The position numbers and the translations under genes were made by a program. This document shows positions 1-6,206 of a stretch of 6,326 nt of DNA, in pieces (the first letter of the stretch is position 1; each line of letters starts with the position of its first letter). Source of the stretch: an uncultured Eubacteriales bacterium (GTDB lineage: Bacteria; Bacillota; Clostridia; Oscillospirales; Oscillospiraceae); NCBI GenBank assembly GCA_900549485.1, contig UROG01000059.1, positions 1 to 6,326 of the forward strand, read 5' to 3'. The notes beneath the pieces are model-generated. The model was not told the origin of the DNA, made no database searches, and worked only from the letters and a program-made list of their open reading frames with translations.

Positions 1-48
1 AAGCTCCCCTGCTGCTCTATTATCCGGCTTTGGTGCATAATTTTTTGA
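1..48 (+). other. Possible 3' end of an unidentified rightward gene
   Basis: A strong rightward intrinsic terminator begins at 56, so a plus-strand gene should end just before it. Two frames are open from the window edge and close in time: the frame starting at base 2 ends at TAA 38-40 (C-terminus SSPAALLSGFGA), and the frame starting at base 1 ends at TGA 46-48. Only 12-15 residues are visible, so neither frame nor product can be decided. A gene ending further left is also possible. Confidence 0.25.
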
Positions 49-55
49 CAGTCTC

Positions 56-93
56 AGGGATGCGGCAGAAACCTGCCGCATCCCTCTTTTTTT
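56..93 (+). terminator. Rho-independent terminator, rightward
   Basis: A perfect 13-bp stem (56-68 pairing with 73-85, AGGGATGCGGCAG on the left arm) closes a 4-base loop and is followed, after one C, by seven Ts (87-93). This is canonical for transcription entering from the left edge. It lies between that gene and the leftward carboxypeptidase gene ending at 114. Read on the minus strand the hairpin is not followed by a T-tract, so it is at best a weak terminator for the carboxypeptidase transcript. Confidence 0.93.
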
Positions 94-113
94 ATGCCGA
101 TATCCGAGCAGCG

Positions 114-1670
114 TCACATGAACTTATCGAACTTGTTCATCAGCTCGTCAAAATCCGACGGCTTGTCATGCCGTTCATCGGGGTCTACCCTTATATAGTC
201 CGCCTCGCCGCTGCCGGCGCTCCGGCGCTTGCGCGGGTAATCGTCCCCGTCATCCCTGCGGGAATATTCTCTTTCCGCCTTACGCTGCTTCGCCCTCATT
301 CTCTCCCGCTCAATGCGCCGCTGTTCCTCGGCACGGCGGCGTTCGCGCAGGTGTCTGCGTCTTAAACGGCGGTAGCGCGCCACAAGCACAAAGTAAACCA
401 TAGCCAGCGCAATGATAACTATGATCACCGCAATGACCCACTTCTGTGCAAAGAACTTCTTTATCTGCATCTTGATAAACTCGACTCTGGACATCTCGAT
501 ATCGTTGCGGTTGACAAGCTTAATGCTGCCGTAGTCCTTGCCGTCCGCGCTGACCTTTACCTCGCCGAGCACCGTGTTCGCCTCGATAGGAGCAACAAGC
601 TTTTCCTTATAAACGGTCACGCTTGTTTCAATGGCGTCGTCGCTTATGTCGTTGGGAAGCAGAACCGTCACATTGCCCTCTGGCCGGATGGTAAACATCC
701 CGTCGCCCTCGGCAAGATCAACATGGACTTTTTCGCCGAAAGAAGCGCTGTCGAGTATGGTGCGGTACGAGAAATTATCAAACAGCCAGTCATACAGCGT
801 TATTGAGGAGACAAAGTTGTTGTATTCGCCGTTCCAGTCCGCGCCGGAGTTGAGCTGTCCGCTGCACCCCATTACGATGGCAAGCGCGTTGATGCTGTTT
901 TTCTGGGCAGTGGAGACAAGGCAATAACCGGCCGCACGGGTATAGCCTGTCTTTACGCCCGCCGCGCCGTCGTATACATAGCTGTCGCCGTAGTAGCCGC
1001 CGGAAGTGAGAAGCGCGTTGGAGTTGTACATCTGACGCGGAGGGTTCATGTTTGTCGCTTCGGTTTCATAGTACACGGTGTTGCAGGCGGTCATGAAGTC
1101 CGGATGCTTGAGCGCTTCACGTGTAATAAGATACAGGTCATGTGCGGTGGTGTAGTGTCCATCGTTTGAAAGCCCGTTCGGGTCAAGAAAGTGCGTGTCG
1201 GTGCAGCCAAGCTCCTCGGCGCGCTTGTTCATCTGCTCCACAAACGCGCTTATGCTGCCGGAAATGTATGTGGCAAGAACGTTGCACGCCTCGTTCGCAG
1301 AATGGATCATCGCGCAGTAGAAAAGGTCCTTGAAGCTCATCGTCTCTCCGGGCATGATGCCGGAATTGCTGCTGTCATCACCCAAGCCCGTCAGGCAGTC
1401 CTGTCCGGCAGTGACCATGTCGGTCATACTGCACTGCCCGTTGTCAAAAGCCTCGACCGCAAGAAGGCCGGTCATTATCTTGGTGAGGCTTGCGGGTGAA
1501 CGGCGCTCATTCATATTCTTCTCATATATTATTTCTCCCGTGTCAAGATCTGCCAGAAGCACGGCCTCTGCCGGAAGCGTCGGGTCATCCAGCGCATATG
1601 CGCCGGGCGCGGCGCCTGACAGAACCAGACACAGCAGAAAAATCAGGGGAAAAACTCGTATTTTTTTCAT
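114..1670 (-). CDS. Serine-type D-Ala-D-Ala carboxypeptidase (peptidase S11, DacF/PBP5-like) with C-terminal TM and Arg-rich tail
   Basis: A 518-residue low-molecular-weight penicillin-binding protein that should remove the terminal D-alanine from peptidoglycan pentapeptides outside the membrane. The three S11 active-site motifs are present in order: S61-L-T-K64 (nucleophile and general base), S124-A-N126, and K240-T-G242. An N-terminal signal peptide (KK then a hydrophobic run, likely cleaved after AYA at 24-26) exports it. Residues about 305-395 fit the beta-rich PBP5 C-terminal domain. A genuine membrane helix follows (about 411-431), where many relatives have only an amphipathic anchor. 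Next comes a tail of about 87 residues, with roughly 20 Arg between 432 and 483 and then an acidic end; topology predicts it is cytoplasmic. The ATG is preceded on its strand by GGAGAG (1675-1680), and a promoter lies at 1727-1755. The gene is divergent from the ComEA-like gene. Family assignment is firm; which paralogue (DacA, DacB or DacF) it matches is not. Confidence 0.95.
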   Translation of the reverse strand: MKKIRVFPLIFLLCLVLSGAAPGAYALDDPTLPAEAVLLADLDTGEIIYEKNMNERRSPASLTKIMTGLLAVEAFDNGQCSMTDMVTAGQDCLTGLGDDSSNSGIMPGETMSFKDLFYCAMIHSANEACNVLATYISGSISAFVEQMNKRAEELGCTDTHFLDPNGLSNDGHYTTAHDLYLITREALKHPDFMTACNTVYYETEATNMNPPRQMYNSNALLTSGGYYGDSYVYDGAAGVKTGYTRAAGYCLVSTAQKNSINALAIVMGCSGQLNSGADWNGEYNNFVSSITLYDWLFDNFSYRTILDSASFGEKVHVDLAEGDGMFTIRPEGNVTVLLPNDISDDAIETSVTVYKEKLVAPIEANTVLGEVKVSADGKDYGSIKLVNRNDIEMSRVEFIKMQIKKFFAQKWVIAVIIVIIALAMVYFVLVARYRRLRRRHLRERRRAEEQRRIERERMRAKQRKAEREYSRRDDGDDYPRKRRSAGSGEADYIRVDPDERHDKPSDFDELMNKFDKFM

Positions 1671-1726
1671 TTTGCTCTCCCATTTTCGCTGGAATATGGT
1701 ATAGTATATAAAGACATACGAAACAT

Positions 1727-1755
1727 ATTATAAGGTTTTTGCTCAAAAAAAGCAA
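1727..1755 (-). promoter_or_regulatory. Sigma-A-type promoter for the carboxypeptidase gene
   Basis: On the minus strand TTGCTT (1750-1755) is separated by exactly 17 bp from a perfect TATAAT (1727-1732). The spacer is A/T-rich. Transcription would start near 1720, giving a leader of about 50 nt that contains the GGAGAG ribosome site. Hexamers and spacing are seen directly; sigma factor and activity are inferred. Confidence 0.75.
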
Positions 1756-1793
1756 TACCGGCATAGCGATGATAATTCTTCCTTGCGTTTTTT

Positions 1794-1809
1794 ATGCAAA
1801 ATATTGCAT
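1794..1809. promoter_or_regulatory. Small palindrome (possible operator) just upstream of the ComEA-like gene
   Basis: A perfect 6-bp inverted repeat, ATGCAA (1794-1799) and TTGCAT (1804-1809), has a 4-base AATA centre and sits in an A/T-rich stretch 11 bp before the ribosome site AAGGAG (1821-1826). It is followed by a run of Ts, but the stem is too weak to be a convincing terminator. Its location in the divergent region and its symmetry suggest a protein-binding site. No clear -35/-10 pair for the rightward gene could be picked out around it. Confidence 0.35.
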
Positions 1810-1834
1810 TTTTTTGTAAAAAGGAGCCGGCCGG

Positions 1835-2218
1835 ATGAAAAAACTGCATACCTTTCTCCTTGCCGCCGCTGTTTTTCTCGCGGCCGCCGCGCTGTGCTTT
1901 TCCCTCTGCCGCGTCGGCGCCGGAGAAAACGTTATCGTCCGCCATGTAAGCGATGCGGAGATCATGCGCGGCGGGGACGACCCTGGCGCTGATTATATCG
2001 AATTGCTTCCGGGAGAAAAGGTGGATATCAACACTGCCGGCGCCGAAGAGCTTATGAAGCTGCCCGGGATAGGCGAAGTGCTGGCGCGGAACATCATTTC
2101 ATACCGGCAGGCGCACGGAAGCTTTGACGATATTGAGGAAATAATGGAAGTCGAGGGAATAGGCGAAGGGCGGTTTGACGGTATCAGGCTGCTGATCACG
2201 GCGGGACAGGCGGCGTGA
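1835..2218 (+). CDS. ComEA-like membrane-anchored helix-hairpin-helix DNA-binding protein (short form)
   Basis: A 127-residue protein with an N-terminal hydrophobic segment (about 6-25 after MKK), probably a membrane anchor, then a linker of about 35 residues. Residues 61-123 form the double helix-hairpin-helix domain typical of ComEA: VDINTA at 63-68, first hairpin LPGIG at 76-80, and second hairpin VEGIG at 106-110. ComEA proteins bind double-stranded DNA outside the membrane during natural transformation, handing it to the ComEC channel. Compared with classical ComEA the SLBB-type domain between anchor and hairpins is missing, and no comEC follows. It may therefore act in DNA binding unrelated to uptake. 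The start is supported by AAGGAG (1821-1826), 8 nt before the ATG. A 55-nt gap with no terminator separates it from the response regulator, consistent with one operon. Confidence 0.85.
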   Translation: MKKLHTFLLAAAVFLAAAALCFSLCRVGAGENVIVRHVSDAEIMRGGDDPGADYIELLPGEKVDINTAGAEELMKLPGIGEVLARNIISYRQAHGSFDDIEEIMEVEGIGEGRFDGIRLLITAGQAA

Positions 2219-2273
2219 AAAACCGTGTTCTGCGCGTAAAAAGCCGCTTGCCGCCGCCGTATGGAGGAGTAAT

Positions 2274-2966
2274 ATGAAAATTCTTGTAGTAGACGACGAA
2301 AAGCTGCTTGTAAAGGGCATAAAATTCAACCTTGAAAACGAAGGGTATACTGTGGACGCCTGTTATGACGGGGAGCAGGCGGTCGCGCTGGCGGAAAAGG
2401 GCGATTATGACCTTATAATCCTCGACCTTATGATGCCTAAGAAGGACGGGCTTCAGGCTTGTCAGGAGATACGCGCTTTTTCTACGGTTCCCATAATCCT
2501 GCTCACGGCACGCGGCGAAAAGTCCGATCTCCTCATGGGTTTTGAATCCGGCGCGGACGATTATATAACAAAGCCCTTCGACGTGCTGGAGCTGAAAGCC
2601 CGCGTAAGGGCGCTGATACGCCGTTCGTCCATCGTATCGACTGCCGCCGTGCATGAGACGAAGCCGGATGAGCTTACCCACGGTCACATAGCCGTCAGTG
2701 AAGAAAAGCGCCGCGTACTCAAGGACGGCGCAGAGGTCGAGCTTACGGTCAAGGAATTTGACCTTATCGCGTTTCTGATGAAGAACCCCGGCAAAGTTTT
2801 CAGCCGCGAAAGCCTGCTTGATCTCGTCTGGGGCTACGACTATCTGGGCGACTCAAGGACGGTCGATGTACACATCAGGCGGCTGCGTGAAAAACTCGAA
2901 GCCGATCCGGCAAATCCGCAGATGATCATCACAAAATGGGGCATTGGCTATTATTTTGCGGAATAA
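2274..2966 (+). CDS. OmpR/PhoB-family two-component response regulator
   Basis: A 230-residue cytoplasmic transcription factor. The receiver domain (1-118) carries all expected residues: acidic pair D7/D8, phospho-acceptor D51 (in LIILDLMMP), T78 and K100 (in ITKPF). A linker of about 15 residues leads to an OmpR-type winged helix (about 133-229), with the recognition helix around TVDVHIRRLREKL (196-208) and the final wing hairpin TKWGIGYYF (220-228). Length and architecture are normal for PhoB/WalR/ResD-type regulators, and nothing is missing. GGAGGAG (2263-2269) lies 4 nt before the ATG. The sensor kinase gene starts 24 nt downstream, so the two are almost certainly a cognate pair. Sequence alone does not show which regulon it controls; its own operon and the divergent carboxypeptidase gene are candidates. 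Confidence 0.95.
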   Translation: MKILVVDDEKLLVKGIKFNLENEGYTVDACYDGEQAVALAEKGDYDLIILDLMMPKKDGLQACQEIRAFSTVPIILLTARGEKSDLLMGFESGADDYITKPFDVLELKARVRALIRRSSIVSTAAVHETKPDELTHGHIAVSEEKRRVLKDGAEVELTVKEFDLIAFLMKNPGKVFSRESLLDLVWGYDYLGDSRTVDVHIRRLREKLEADPANPQMIITKWGIGYYFAE

Positions 2967-2990
2967 CCGCCGTCACGAAAGGTTTTTGTT

Positions 2991-4388
2991 ATGCGCAGTA
3001 TCCGTTTCCAACTGATGGCGTTTATCACTGTTTTGCTGCTTGCGCTTTTGCTGCTGCTGAACATTTATCCCATCATTTCCTCACGCGACCGCGTTTTTGA
3101 GGAGAAAAAAACATATCTCAAAAGTCAGGTGAGCGTTGTGTCCTCGTCTCTCGCCTCGCTCGAAAGGCGCGATCAGGACAGCATACAGGACGTTCTTGAT
3201 CTGCTTGATATCTACGGTTTTTCACGCGTCGCCGTTACCGACGGCGACGGGACCGTTCTTTATGACAGTCTCGGGAAAACCGGCGTTCAAACGGATATAG
3301 GGGACATTTTCACCGCTCTGACCGGTAAAACCGTTTTTAAGTCGGAGTTTTCCGACAATGCGTTCAAAAGCTGCTGCACAATGCCGATATACGGGCAGGG
3401 CGGCACACTCGGCGCGGTTTATATTCTGGAGCACGACAGCGAACGGGCGGAGATCATTCTGTCCATTCAGTCGCGCATACAGATAATCTCGCTCATCATA
3501 GCGTTTGTCGCTATTGCGATGACGGCGCTGTTTTCAAGGCTTCTTCTGCGGAGGATACAGGAGCTTGTCGCATCCATGCGCATTGTGGCAGGCGGGAAAT
3601 ACGACTACCGGCTCGTTACCTCCGGCCACGACGAGATAACGGAGCTTGGCAAGGAATTCAACCTGCTCACGGAGAGGCTTGAAACCAACGAAAAGCAGCG
3701 CAGGCGCTTTGTGTCCGACGCGTCGCACGAGTTGAAAACGCCCGTTGCGTCCATAAGGCTTCTGGCAGACAGCATAACCCAATGCGAGAACATCAACAGC
3801 GACACCGTGATCGAGTTTGTCGCCGACATTGCCCACGAGGCGGAGCGTCTCCAGCACACGACGGAAAAGCTTCTTGAGCTGAGCCGTATGGACGACGGGA
3901 TGAGCATAGTTCCGGAACCGGTGGACGTAAAGCAGACGGCTCTCGACGCGGCGGATATTCTGCGTCCGCTTGCCAACGAAAAGCGTGTCAACATCGTGTG
4001 CAGGCTTGACGAGGGCTGCGTTGTAATGGCGACGACGGATGATATGTACAACATAATTTTCAACCTTATGGAAAACGCCGTCAAATACAACGTTGAAAAC
4101 GGAAGCGTAGACGTGGCCGTCAGAAAGGACGGGGAAAACGTAAAAATAACCGTTGAGGATACCGGCATAGGCATCCCCGAAAGCGACAGAAGCAGCATAT
4201 TCATGCGCTTCTACCGTGTGGACAAGGCGCGCTCCCGCGAGGCGGGCGGTACCGGCTTGGGGCTGAGCATAGTGCATGACTGTGTGGCGCTGCACGGCGG
4301 CACGATAGCCGTCGGGCCGAACAGACCGCACGGTTCGAGATTTATCGTCACTTTCCCCGCCGCGACGGAGGAACAGACCGGAATATAG
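2991..4388 (+). CDS. Membrane sensor histidine kinase (HAMP-HisKA-HATPase), partner of the upstream regulator
   Basis: A 465-residue PhoR/ResE-like kinase. TM1 spans about 8-29 and TM2 about 163-186, enclosing an extracytoplasmic sensor of about 130 residues. That sensor includes a PAS/Cache-like strand pattern (GFSRVAVTDGDGTVLYDS, 76-93) and vicinal cysteines C128-C129. A HAMP linker (about 184-236) leads to the H-box with phospho-acceptor H246 (in SHELKTP). The ATPase domain shows the N-box N358-LMEN362, the G1 box D390-TGIGIP, the F-box (FMRFYRV), and the G2 box GGTGLGLS (419-426), so it should be catalytically competent. The signal sensed is unknown. Translation starts at ATG 2991 with a modest AAAGG (2978-2982) 8 nt upstream. 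Cotranscription with the regulator is likely from the 24-nt gap. Confidence 0.95.
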   Translation: MRSIRFQLMAFITVLLLALLLLLNIYPIISSRDRVFEEKKTYLKSQVSVVSSSLASLERRDQDSIQDVLDLLDIYGFSRVAVTDGDGTVLYDSLGKTGVQTDIGDIFTALTGKTVFKSEFSDNAFKSCCTMPIYGQGGTLGAVYILEHDSERAEIILSIQSRIQIISLIIAFVAIAMTALFSRLLLRRIQELVASMRIVAGGKYDYRLVTSGHDEITELGKEFNLLTERLETNEKQRRRFVSDASHELKTPVASIRLLADSITQCENINSDTVIEFVADIAHEAERLQHTTEKLLELSRMDDGMSIVPEPVDVKQTALDAADILRPLANEKRVNIVCRLDEGCVVMATTDDMYNIIFNLMENAVKYNVENGSVDVAVRKDGENVKITVEDTGIGIPESDRSSIFMRFYRVDKARSREAGGTGLGLSIVHDCVALHGGTIAVGPNRPHGSRFIVTFPAATEEQTGI

Positions 4389-4413
4389 CCGCAGGCATAT
4401 TGTGCGGTGCGGC
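4388..4413 (+). other. GC-rich hairpin after the kinase gene, without a U-tract
   Basis: GCCGCA (4388-4393), starting at the last base of the kinase stop codon, pairs with TGCGGC (4408-4413). An alternative stem uses CCGCA (4389-4393) with TGCGG (4403-4407), so two mutually exclusive hairpins are possible. An A-rich stretch, not Ts, follows, so it is not a canonical intrinsic terminator. It may mark the operon end by another route or protect the 3' end of the mRNA. Confidence 0.45.
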
Positions 4414-4427
4414 AAAGAAAAAAACTC

Positions 4428-4456
4428 TTGCCAAAAAAAGAATTATACTGTAAAAT
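4428..4456 (+). promoter_or_regulatory. Sigma-A-type promoter for efp
   Basis: TTGCCA (4428-4433) is followed after exactly 17 bp by TAAAAT (4451-4456); an overlapping TATACT (4444-4449) adds to the -10 A/T character. The start would be near 4463, giving a leader of about 35 nt. An imperfect A/T inverted repeat overlaps the start (ATAAGT 4455-4460 with ACTTAT 4476-4481), possibly an operator or just compositional. The promoter indicates that efp is transcribed independently of the two-component operon. Confidence 0.7.
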
Positions 4457-4497
4457 AAGTAAGTTAAATTTACAAACTTATATGGGAGGACCATTTT

Positions 4498-5055
4498 ATG
4501 ATTACAGCAGGCGATTTCAGAAACGGCGTTACCTTTGAAATGGACGGAAACGTCATGCAGGTCGTTGAGTTTCAGCACGTCAAGCCCGGTAAGGGCGCGG
4601 CATTTGTCCGCACCAAGATGAAGAACGTTATCACCGGCGCCGTTACCGAAACTTCTTTCAACCCCACCGCAAAGTTTGAGAACGCTACCGTTGAGCGTCA
4701 GACTATGGAATATCTCTATGCCGACGGGAATCTCTATTACTTCATGAACCCCGAAACCTATGAGCAGGAGCCGGTTGACGGTTCCGTTCTCGGCGACAAC
4801 TTCAAGTTCGTCAAGGAGAACATGGAGTGCACCATCTATTCCTACAAGGGAAAGGTCTTCAATGTTGAGCCTCCCTTCTTCGTGGAGCTTCAGGTCACAG
4901 AGACTGACCCCGGCTTTGCAGGCAACACCGCTACCAACGCAACCAAGCCCGCCACCGTTGAGACAGGCGCAGAGATCAAGGTTCCTCTGTTCATCGAGCA
5001 GGGCGAGATGATCAAGATCGACACCCGCACAGGCGAGTATCTTTCCCGCGCATAA
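4498..5055 (+). CDS. efp: Translation elongation factor P
   Basis: A 185-residue cytoplasmic factor of normal full length that binds stalled ribosomes between the P and E sites and promotes peptide-bond formation at polyproline stretches. The three beta-barrel domains are recognisable. The domain I loop has PGKGAA with K32 as the lysine expected to be modified, or to contact the tRNA CCA end. Domain III carries the family signature around 152-170 (TGAEIKVPLFIEQGEMIKI) and ends TRTGEYLSRA. GGGAGG (4484-4489) lies 8 nt before the ATG. The gene has its own promoter (4428-4456) and terminator (5081-5113). No K32-modifying enzyme (EpmA or EpmB type, or a YmfI-like reductase) is visible in the window. 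Codon choice looks more uniform (mostly CTT/CTC for Leu, AAC for Asn) than in the neighbours, as expected for a highly expressed gene. Confidence 0.98.
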   Translation: MITAGDFRNGVTFEMDGNVMQVVEFQHVKPGKGAAFVRTKMKNVITGAVTETSFNPTAKFENATVERQTMEYLYADGNLYYFMNPETYEQEPVDGSVLGDNFKFVKENMECTIYSYKGKVFNVEPPFFVELQVTETDPGFAGNTATNATKPATVETGAEIKVPLFIEQGEMIKIDTRTGEYLSRA

Positions 5056-5080
5056 TTTATCTTTAACACGGAAAAATAAC

Positions 5081-5113
5081 GGGAGGCGTTTTCTTTGCGT
5101 CTCCCTTTATTTG
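5081..5113 (+). terminator. Rho-independent terminator of efp
   Basis: GGGAGGCG (5081-5088) pairs with CGTCTCCC (5098-5105), an 8-bp stem with one G-T wobble and a 9-base T-rich loop, followed by TTTATTT (5106-5112). The opposite strand also gives a T-run after the stem (complement of AAAAATAAC before 5081), so it could work in both directions. It lies 25 nt after the efp stop codon. Confidence 0.85.
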
Positions 5114-5149
5114 AATATTGAAAACGCGATTTCCGACAGAGTTTGAATT

Positions 5150-5156
5150 AAGGAGG
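5150..5156 (+). promoter_or_regulatory. Ribosome binding site fixing the start of the acidic zinc-ribbon protein
   Basis: A perfect AAGGAGG lies 9 nt before ATG 5166. It falls inside the longer reading frame that opens with TTG at 5118, so the longer N-terminus is very unlikely to be translated. No clear promoter was found between the efp terminator and this site. Confidence 0.85.
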
Positions 5157-5165
5157 TTTTCAAAA

Positions 5166-5672
5166 ATGACAGTTGTAGAAAAGGCTGCATATCTGAAAGG
5201 ACTTACAGAAGGTCTCGGCGTAGATCCCGAAACCAAGGAAGGCAAGCTGTGGGGTGCTCTTTGTGATTTGGTCTCTGACATGGCTCATGAGATAGAGGAC
5301 CTCCAGGACACCAGCATGGACTTTGCCGACGCCATTGATGAGATCGGCGACGAGCTGAGCTATCTGGAGGAGCTTACATGCGATCTGGATATGCCCGAGG
5401 ATGATGACGATGAGTGCGGCGGCAGCTGCTGCGGATGCAGCGGGTGCGACGATCTCACCGACGATTACTATGAGGACGACGATGACGACATGGATTACGA
5501 CGGCGTTATCTATGACGTCGTATGCCCCAAGTGCGGCAAGGAAATAACCTTTGACGAGGAAACGCTTGAAGCCGGATCTATCAAATGCCCTGAGTGCGGC
5601 GAAAACCTTGAGTTTGACCTTGACTCTCTCGGCGAGGAAAGCTCCGACAGCAAGGATGATCTTCCCTTCTGA
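5166..5672 (+). CDS. Highly acidic Cys-rich protein with C-terminal zinc ribbon (resembles clostridial CD1247-type N-terminal domain proteins)
   Basis: A 168-residue protein of unknown function. The N-terminus (AAYLKGLTEGLGVDPETKEGKLW, split about 7-29) resembles the small LKGL-EGL-KEGK module of clostridial hypothetical proteins annotated after CD1247; this match is from memory. Residues 30-75 are predicted helical. Then comes an acidic run (78-83) and a cysteine cluster C84, C88, C89, C91, C94. A second acidic run (103-108) precedes a C-terminal zinc ribbon with two knuckles, CPKC (120-123) and CPEC (141-144). Counted directly, 55 of 168 residues are Asp/Glu, 8 are Lys and none is Arg. The zinc ribbon points to a nucleic-acid or protein-binding role, but the extreme acidity argues against ordinary DNA binding; contact with a basic partner, ribosome or polymerase is possible. 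The protein is probably cytoplasmic, with no signal peptide. It follows efp after a terminator. Confidence 0.85.
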   Translation: MTVVEKAAYLKGLTEGLGVDPETKEGKLWGALCDLVSDMAHEIEDLQDTSMDFADAIDEIGDELSYLEELTCDLDMPEDDDDECGGSCCGCSGCDDLTDDYYEDDDDDMDYDGVIYDVVCPKCGKEITFDEETLEAGSIKCPECGENLEFDLDSLGEESSDSKDDLPF

Positions 5673-5685
5673 CTTGTGAAAACAC

Positions 5686-5709
5686 GCCGCCGGCAGACTT
5701 GCCGGCGGC
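5686..5709 (+). other. Perfect 10-bp GC-rich hairpin with GACT loop, no U-tract
   Basis: GCCGCCGGCA (5686-5695) pairs perfectly with TGCCGGCGGC (5700-5709) around a 4-base loop, 13 nt after the stop codon of the acidic protein. Six As follow, not Ts, so a canonical rightward terminator is absent. On the minus strand the stem is followed by GTGTTTTC, a weak T-run, although no leftward gene ends here. It could be a pause, processing or mRNA-stabilising element, or a poor terminator relying on NusA/NusG. Confidence 0.7.
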
Positions 5710-5743
5710 AAAAAACGTATGTACCCCTGTTGATCGAGGGTGC

Positions 5744-5748
5744 GGGAG
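5744..5748 (+). promoter_or_regulatory. Ribosome binding site fixing the start of the GNAT gene
   Basis: GGGAG lies 6 nt before ATG 5755. The alternative in-frame GTG at 5740 would place this site inside the coding region and adds five residues not expected in the family, so ATG 5755 is preferred. Confidence 0.75.
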
Positions 5749-5754
5749 AACTGT

Positions 5755-6192
5755 ATGGACATAATTGTGAAGCATTTTTCAGAATTGAGCACAGAGGAAT
5801 TGTTTGAGCTTTACAAGCTGAGAGTTTCCGTTTTTGTTGTGGAGCAGCACTGCCCGTATCAGGAGGTTGACGACGCGGATAAAACCGCTTACCACGTCTG
5901 GCTTAAAGACAGCGGCGGCATTGAAGCATATGCGCGTGTACTGCCGCAGGGTACGTTGTTCCCTTCCGCCGCGATAGGGCGTGTGATAGCGGTGAAGCGC
6001 CGCTGCGGTCTCGGAAGCAAAGTCGTCACGGCGGCGATCGACGTCGCTGCGTCAAAGTTCAACGCCGACAGGGTCACTGTCGAAGCACAGGTCTACGCAA
6101 AGGCTTTGTATGAAAAGCTCGGATTCCGGCAGTGTTCGGAGGAGTTTCTTGAAGACGGGATAGCGCATGTCCGGATGCAGTTAAAATTATAA
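5755..6192 (+). CDS. ElaA-like GNAT family N-acetyltransferase
   Basis: A 145-residue cytoplasmic protein that should transfer an acetyl group from acetyl-CoA to an unidentified amine. The ElaA-type landmarks are clear: the N-terminal helix and strand YKLRVSVFVVEQ (20-31) followed by CPYQEVDDAD (33-42), AYARVLP (58-64), and IGRVIAV (74-80). The acetyl-CoA pyrophosphate loop R82-x-x-G85-x-G87 is present, followed by ALYEKLGF (117-124) and the C-terminal EDGIAHVRMQL (133-143). Length is close to family members of about 150 residues. The usual RGxGxG loop is slightly altered, with C84 before the first glycine, but the key glycines remain. The substrate of ElaA proteins is not established as far as I know. 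The gene follows the acidic protein by 82 nt, across a hairpin. No promoter was identified, so readthrough from upstream is possible. Confidence 0.9.
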   Translation: MDIIVKHFSELSTEELFELYKLRVSVFVVEQHCPYQEVDDADKTAYHVWLKDSGGIEAYARVLPQGTLFPSAAIGRVIAVKRRCGLGSKVVTAAIDVAASKFNADRVTVEAQVYAKALYEKLGFRQCSEEFLEDGIAHVRMQLKL

Positions 6193-6206
6193 TTATAATA
6201 GAAAGT

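Noticed and set aside
1800..1820. Terminator formed by the ATGCAA/TTGCAT palindrome and following Ts
   Set aside because: The 6-bp A/T-rich stem is too weak, and it lies upstream of a gene start with no gene to terminate; an operator-like site is the better reading.
2196..2687. Minus-strand open frame of 163 codons opposite the response regulator
   Set aside because: It is antisense to a fully conserved receiver domain, with no recognisable motif.
3534..4415. Long minus-strand open frame of 293 codons opposite the kinase gene (and another at 3605-4204)
   Set aside because: Both lie antisense to conserved HisKA and HATPase motifs, show no family features, and lack a convincing ribosome site; they are compositional shadows of the GC-rich codons.
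5118..5165. TTG-initiated N-terminal extension of the acidic protein
   Set aside because: A perfect AAGGAGG at 5150-5156 lies inside the extension and is ideally placed for ATG 5166; the extension also overlaps the sequence immediately after the efp terminator.
5160..5792. Minus-strand open frame of 210 codons opposite the acidic protein
   Set aside because: Its hydrophobic, Ile/Val/Ala-rich runs are simply the complement of Asp/Glu codons in the real gene; there is no independent start signal.
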